From contig CBDUQN010000076.1 in assembly GCA_965369375.1 (NCBI GenBank), positions 1 through 14,783 of the forward strand: a DNA stretch of 14,783 nucleotides, written 5' to 3'. Below the pieces are notes generated by a model. The model ran no database searches and was not told the DNA's origin. It saw only the letters and a list, made by a program, of their open reading frames with translations. This DNA is from CBDUQN01 sp965369375. GTDB lineage: Bacteria > Krumholzibacteriota > Krumholzibacteriia > Krumholzibacteriales > Krumholzibacteriaceae. The translations under genes and the position numbers were made by a program. Positions 13,082-14,783 of this stretch are shown one piece after another (the first letter of the stretch is position 1; the number at the start of each line of letters is the position of its first letter).

Positions 13082-14587
13082 ATGAAGAAAAAAGCCCTCA
13101 GTGTAGCAATGGTGACAACAGAGATCATTCCCTTTTCGAAGGTCGGCGGTCTTGCCGATGTCATGGGCGCCCTCCCCGATGAGCTCGAAAAGATCGGATG
13201 CGTCGTGTCGATCTTTACGCCGCTCTATGCCTCGATCGATAGAAACGAGTTCAAAATAAAGTCCGATCGGGATCTCAAGGATCTCGAAGTCCCCGTCGCA
13301 GGGAATTCTGTTCGATTTAATGTATGCACGGCCGTCAAACCGGGCGCCGGCGTGAACGTCTATTTCATCGATAATGAGCATTATTACTCGCGGGAAGGGA
13401 TCTACACGGAATCCGCAACAGGCGCAGCATTCGAAGATGAGGACGAACGGACGATATTCTTCAACAGGGCGGTGATCGCGGCAATGAAGGCGCTCGACAT
13501 GAGACCCGACGTCATTCACTGCAACGATTTTCATTCGGGCCTCATTCCCGCCTATCTCAATCTCGAGGAATCGGATAACGCGCGCTTCAGAGAAACGGGC
13601 ACGATATTCAGTGTGCACAATCTCGCCTACCAGGGGATCTTCGAAAAGGAATTCATCGAGAAGGCGGGGATAGATTCTTCGCTCTACATGCCGGACAGCC
13701 CATTCGAGTTCTGGGAAAAAGTCAATGTCATGAAGGTGGGACTCTCCTTCACCGATCTCATCAGCACGGTGAGCAAAACGTACGCGAAGGAAATAACCAC
13801 CACCGAGGAGTACGGGTACGGATTGGAAGGGATTCTTCGTTCGAGAAAGGACGATGTCGTCGGGATTCTCAACGGCATCGATCAGGATGTCTGGAATCCG
13901 TCGACCGATGAACTGATCCCCGCTACCTATTCGGCATTCGATCTGTTCGGCAAGGCGAAATGCCGCAGCGGGCTGCTCGAGGCGTACGGGCTCCCTGCGG
14001 GTAACGCACCGGTCATCGGGATCGTCTCGCGGCTCGTCGATCAGAAGGGATTCGATATCCTGGCCGAGGCGTTCGAGAAGATCATGAAGCTTGATACCGT
14101 ATTCGTTATTCTCGGCACCGGCCAGCAGAAGTACCACGAGCTCTACACGAGCCTCGCCGAGCGGTATCCCGAGAAACTCGGTGTGAAACTCGAGTTCAAC
14201 AACGAGCTCGCGCACCTGATCGAAGCGGGGAGCGATTTTTTCCTCATGCCGTCACGGTACGAACCGTGCGGATTGAACCAGCTTTACAGCCTCCGCTACG
14301 GCACGATACCGATCGTGCGCGCCACCGGAGGGCTCAAGGATACGATCAAGAACGCCAATCGCTCCGGTACAAGGGGTAACGGTTTCCTGTTCACCGATTA
14401 CACCCCTGAAGCCCTCACCAAGGCAATAAAAAAGGCCGTCGGTTTCTTCTCTGACGCAGCGGCTGTGGAGACGATGCGGAAGCGGATCATGACCGAAGAC
14501 CACTCGTGGCTCAAGAGCGCAAAGGAGTACATGAAACTCTACAAGCGTGCCAAGGGGCTTGTTGGATTGAAGTTGACAAAGGGCTAA
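13082..14587 (+). CDS. glgA: Glycogen synthase (GT5)
   Basis: A 501-residue GT5 enzyme that adds glucose from ADP-glucose (or UDP-glucose) to the non-reducing end of an alpha-1,4-glucan. It has KVGGLADVMGALP (residues 20-32) with the donor-binding lysine K20, HCNDFHSGLIPAYL (146-159), SVHNLAYQGIF (177-187), YGYGLEGIL (244-252) and NGIDQDVWNP (264-273). VSRLVDQKG (315-323) holds the catalytic R317 and K322, and PSRYEPCGLNQLYSLRYGTIP (390-410) holds E394. Length is normal (about 480-500). The ATG follows galT by 31 nt; AAGGA near 13064 is the likely ribosome site. The last codons and the stop also carry the -35 box and terminator arm of the tRNA promoter. No glgC or glgB is in the window. Confidence 0.95.
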   Translation: MKKKALSVAMVTTEIIPFSKVGGLADVMGALPDELEKIGCVVSIFTPLYASIDRNEFKIKSDRDLKDLEVPVAGNSVRFNVCTAVKPGAGVNVYFIDNEHYYSREGIYTESATGAAFEDEDERTIFFNRAVIAAMKALDMRPDVIHCNDFHSGLIPAYLNLEESDNARFRETGTIFSVHNLAYQGIFEKEFIEKAGIDSSLYMPDSPFEFWEKVNVMKVGLSFTDLISTVSKTYAKEITTTEEYGYGLEGILRSRKDDVVGILNGIDQDVWNPSTDELIPATYSAFDLFGKAKCRSGLLEAYGLPAGNAPVIGIVSRLVDQKGFDILAEAFEKIMKLDTVFVILGTGQQKYHELYTSLAERYPEKLGVKLEFNNELAHLIEAGSDFFLMPSRYEPCGLNQLYSLRYGTIPIVRATGGLKDTIKNANRSGTRGNGFLFTDYTPEALTKAIKKAVGFFSDAAAVETMRKRIMTEDHSWLKSAKEYMKLYKRAKGLVGLKLTKG

Positions 14588-14602
14588 AAACCCTTTTATA
14601 CT
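14573..14602 (+). promoter_or_regulatory. Sigma70 promoter of the tRNA pair
   Basis: A perfect TTGACA (14573-14578) inside the end of glgA is followed after 18 nt by TATACT (14597-14602), or after 17 nt by TTATAC. A start near 14609 would leave about 13 nt before tRNA-Gly. A strong promoter is expected for tRNA genes, and the spacer contains the glgA terminator hairpin. Confidence 0.75.
14578..14597 (+). terminator. Short hairpin terminator after glgA
   Basis: AAAGGG (14578-14583) pairs with CCCTTT (14591-14596) around a 7-nt A-rich loop that contains the glgA stop codon, and four Ts occur at 14594-14597. The stem is only 6 bp and half A-T, so termination may be partial and some glgA transcripts may read into the tRNAs. 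Confidence 0.5.
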
Positions 14603-14621
14603 AGTACAAAACTGCAATTAT

Positions 14622-14697
<76 letters not shown>

Positions 14698-14706
14698 TTT
14701 TATTGA

Positions 14707-14782
14707 GGCGGCATAGCCAAGTGGCTAAGGCGACGGTCTGCAAAACCGTTATTCACCGGTTCGAATCCGGTTGCCGCCTCCA
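14707..14782 (+). tRNA. tRNA-Cys (anticodon GCA)
   Basis: The acceptor stem GGCGGCA (14707-14713) pairs with TGCCGCC (14772-14778). Discriminator T at 14779 is the base that cysteinyl-tRNA synthetase requires, and CCA is encoded. The anticodon stem ACGGT/ACCGT encloses loop CTGCAAA with anticodon GCA at 14740-14742. The T arm has CCGGTTCGAATCCGG. It lies 9 nt after tRNA-Gly, almost certainly in the same transcript; Gly-Cys pairs are common in bacteria. The window ends one base later, so further tRNAs may follow. Confidence 0.97.
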
Positions 14783-14783
14783 G

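Noticed and set aside
12863..14215. 450-codon open frame on the minus strand opposite galT and glgA
   Set aside because: It lies entirely antisense to two genes with full conserved motifs, has no recognisable domain, and is explained by the codon bias of the sense genes.

Overview
The window reads as chromosome of a Gram-negative bacterium. It has a probable lipoprotein with a SPOR domain, an undecaprenyl-phosphate sugar transferase of the WbaP/ExoY type, sigma70-like promoters and tRNAs with encoded CCA. Coding density is high and Leu-Glu is very often written CTCGAG. Nothing fixes the phylum. I would guess an uncultivated or little-studied lineage, but that is a weak inference. There are no phage, transposase, CRISPR or toxin genes.

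Layout. (1) 1-1032: a tandem repeat, a strong promoter and an unusually short RmlA-type nucleotidyltransferase on the plus strand. (2) 1033-5019, all minus strand: an RmlC-like cupin, an alkaline-phosphatase-superfamily hydrolase, a thymidylate-kinase-like P-loop kinase and a GT4 glycosyltransferase. Transcription order is glycosyltransferase, kinase, hydrolase, then the cupin, which has its own ribosome site. Two copies of a palindromic repeat of about 50 bp lie on either side of the cupin gene. (3) 5020-5308: a divergent regulatory region with a 70-nt cytosine-free tract and an extended -10 promoter. (4) 5309-11258, plus strand: a DegT-family aminotransferase, an initiating sugar transferase, a Gfo/Idh/MocA oxidoreductase, a left-handed beta-helix acyltransferase and two GT4 glycosyltransferases. 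(5) 11440-14587: a SPOR lipoprotein, a GalT-family nucleotidyltransferase and glycogen synthase GlgA. (6) 14622-14782: tRNA-Gly(GCC) and tRNA-Cys(GCA) behind a strong promoter that contains the glgA terminator.

How the genes may work together. Regions 1-4 look like part of a surface-polysaccharide (exopolysaccharide, capsule or O-antigen) locus. Oxidoreductase, aminotransferase and acetyltransferase together are the set that turns a nucleotide-hexuronate into a 3-acetamido sugar in the WbpB/WbpE/WbpD pathway. The sugar transferase would load the first sugar phosphate on the lipid carrier and the GT4 enzymes would extend it. RmlA and the RmlC-like cupin point to a dTDP-sugar branch, but RmlB and RmlD are not here; neither are WbpA, a flippase or a polymerase, so the locus probably continues to the left. 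GalT and GlgA belong to hexose-phosphate and glycogen metabolism.

No plainly new system stands out. The observations most worth checking are the repeat pair around the cupin gene, the cytosine-free regulatory tract, the glycosyltransferase-kinase-hydrolase operon with a 13-codon bridging frame, the diverged 49-bp duplication at a gene end, and the terminator nested inside the tRNA promoter.
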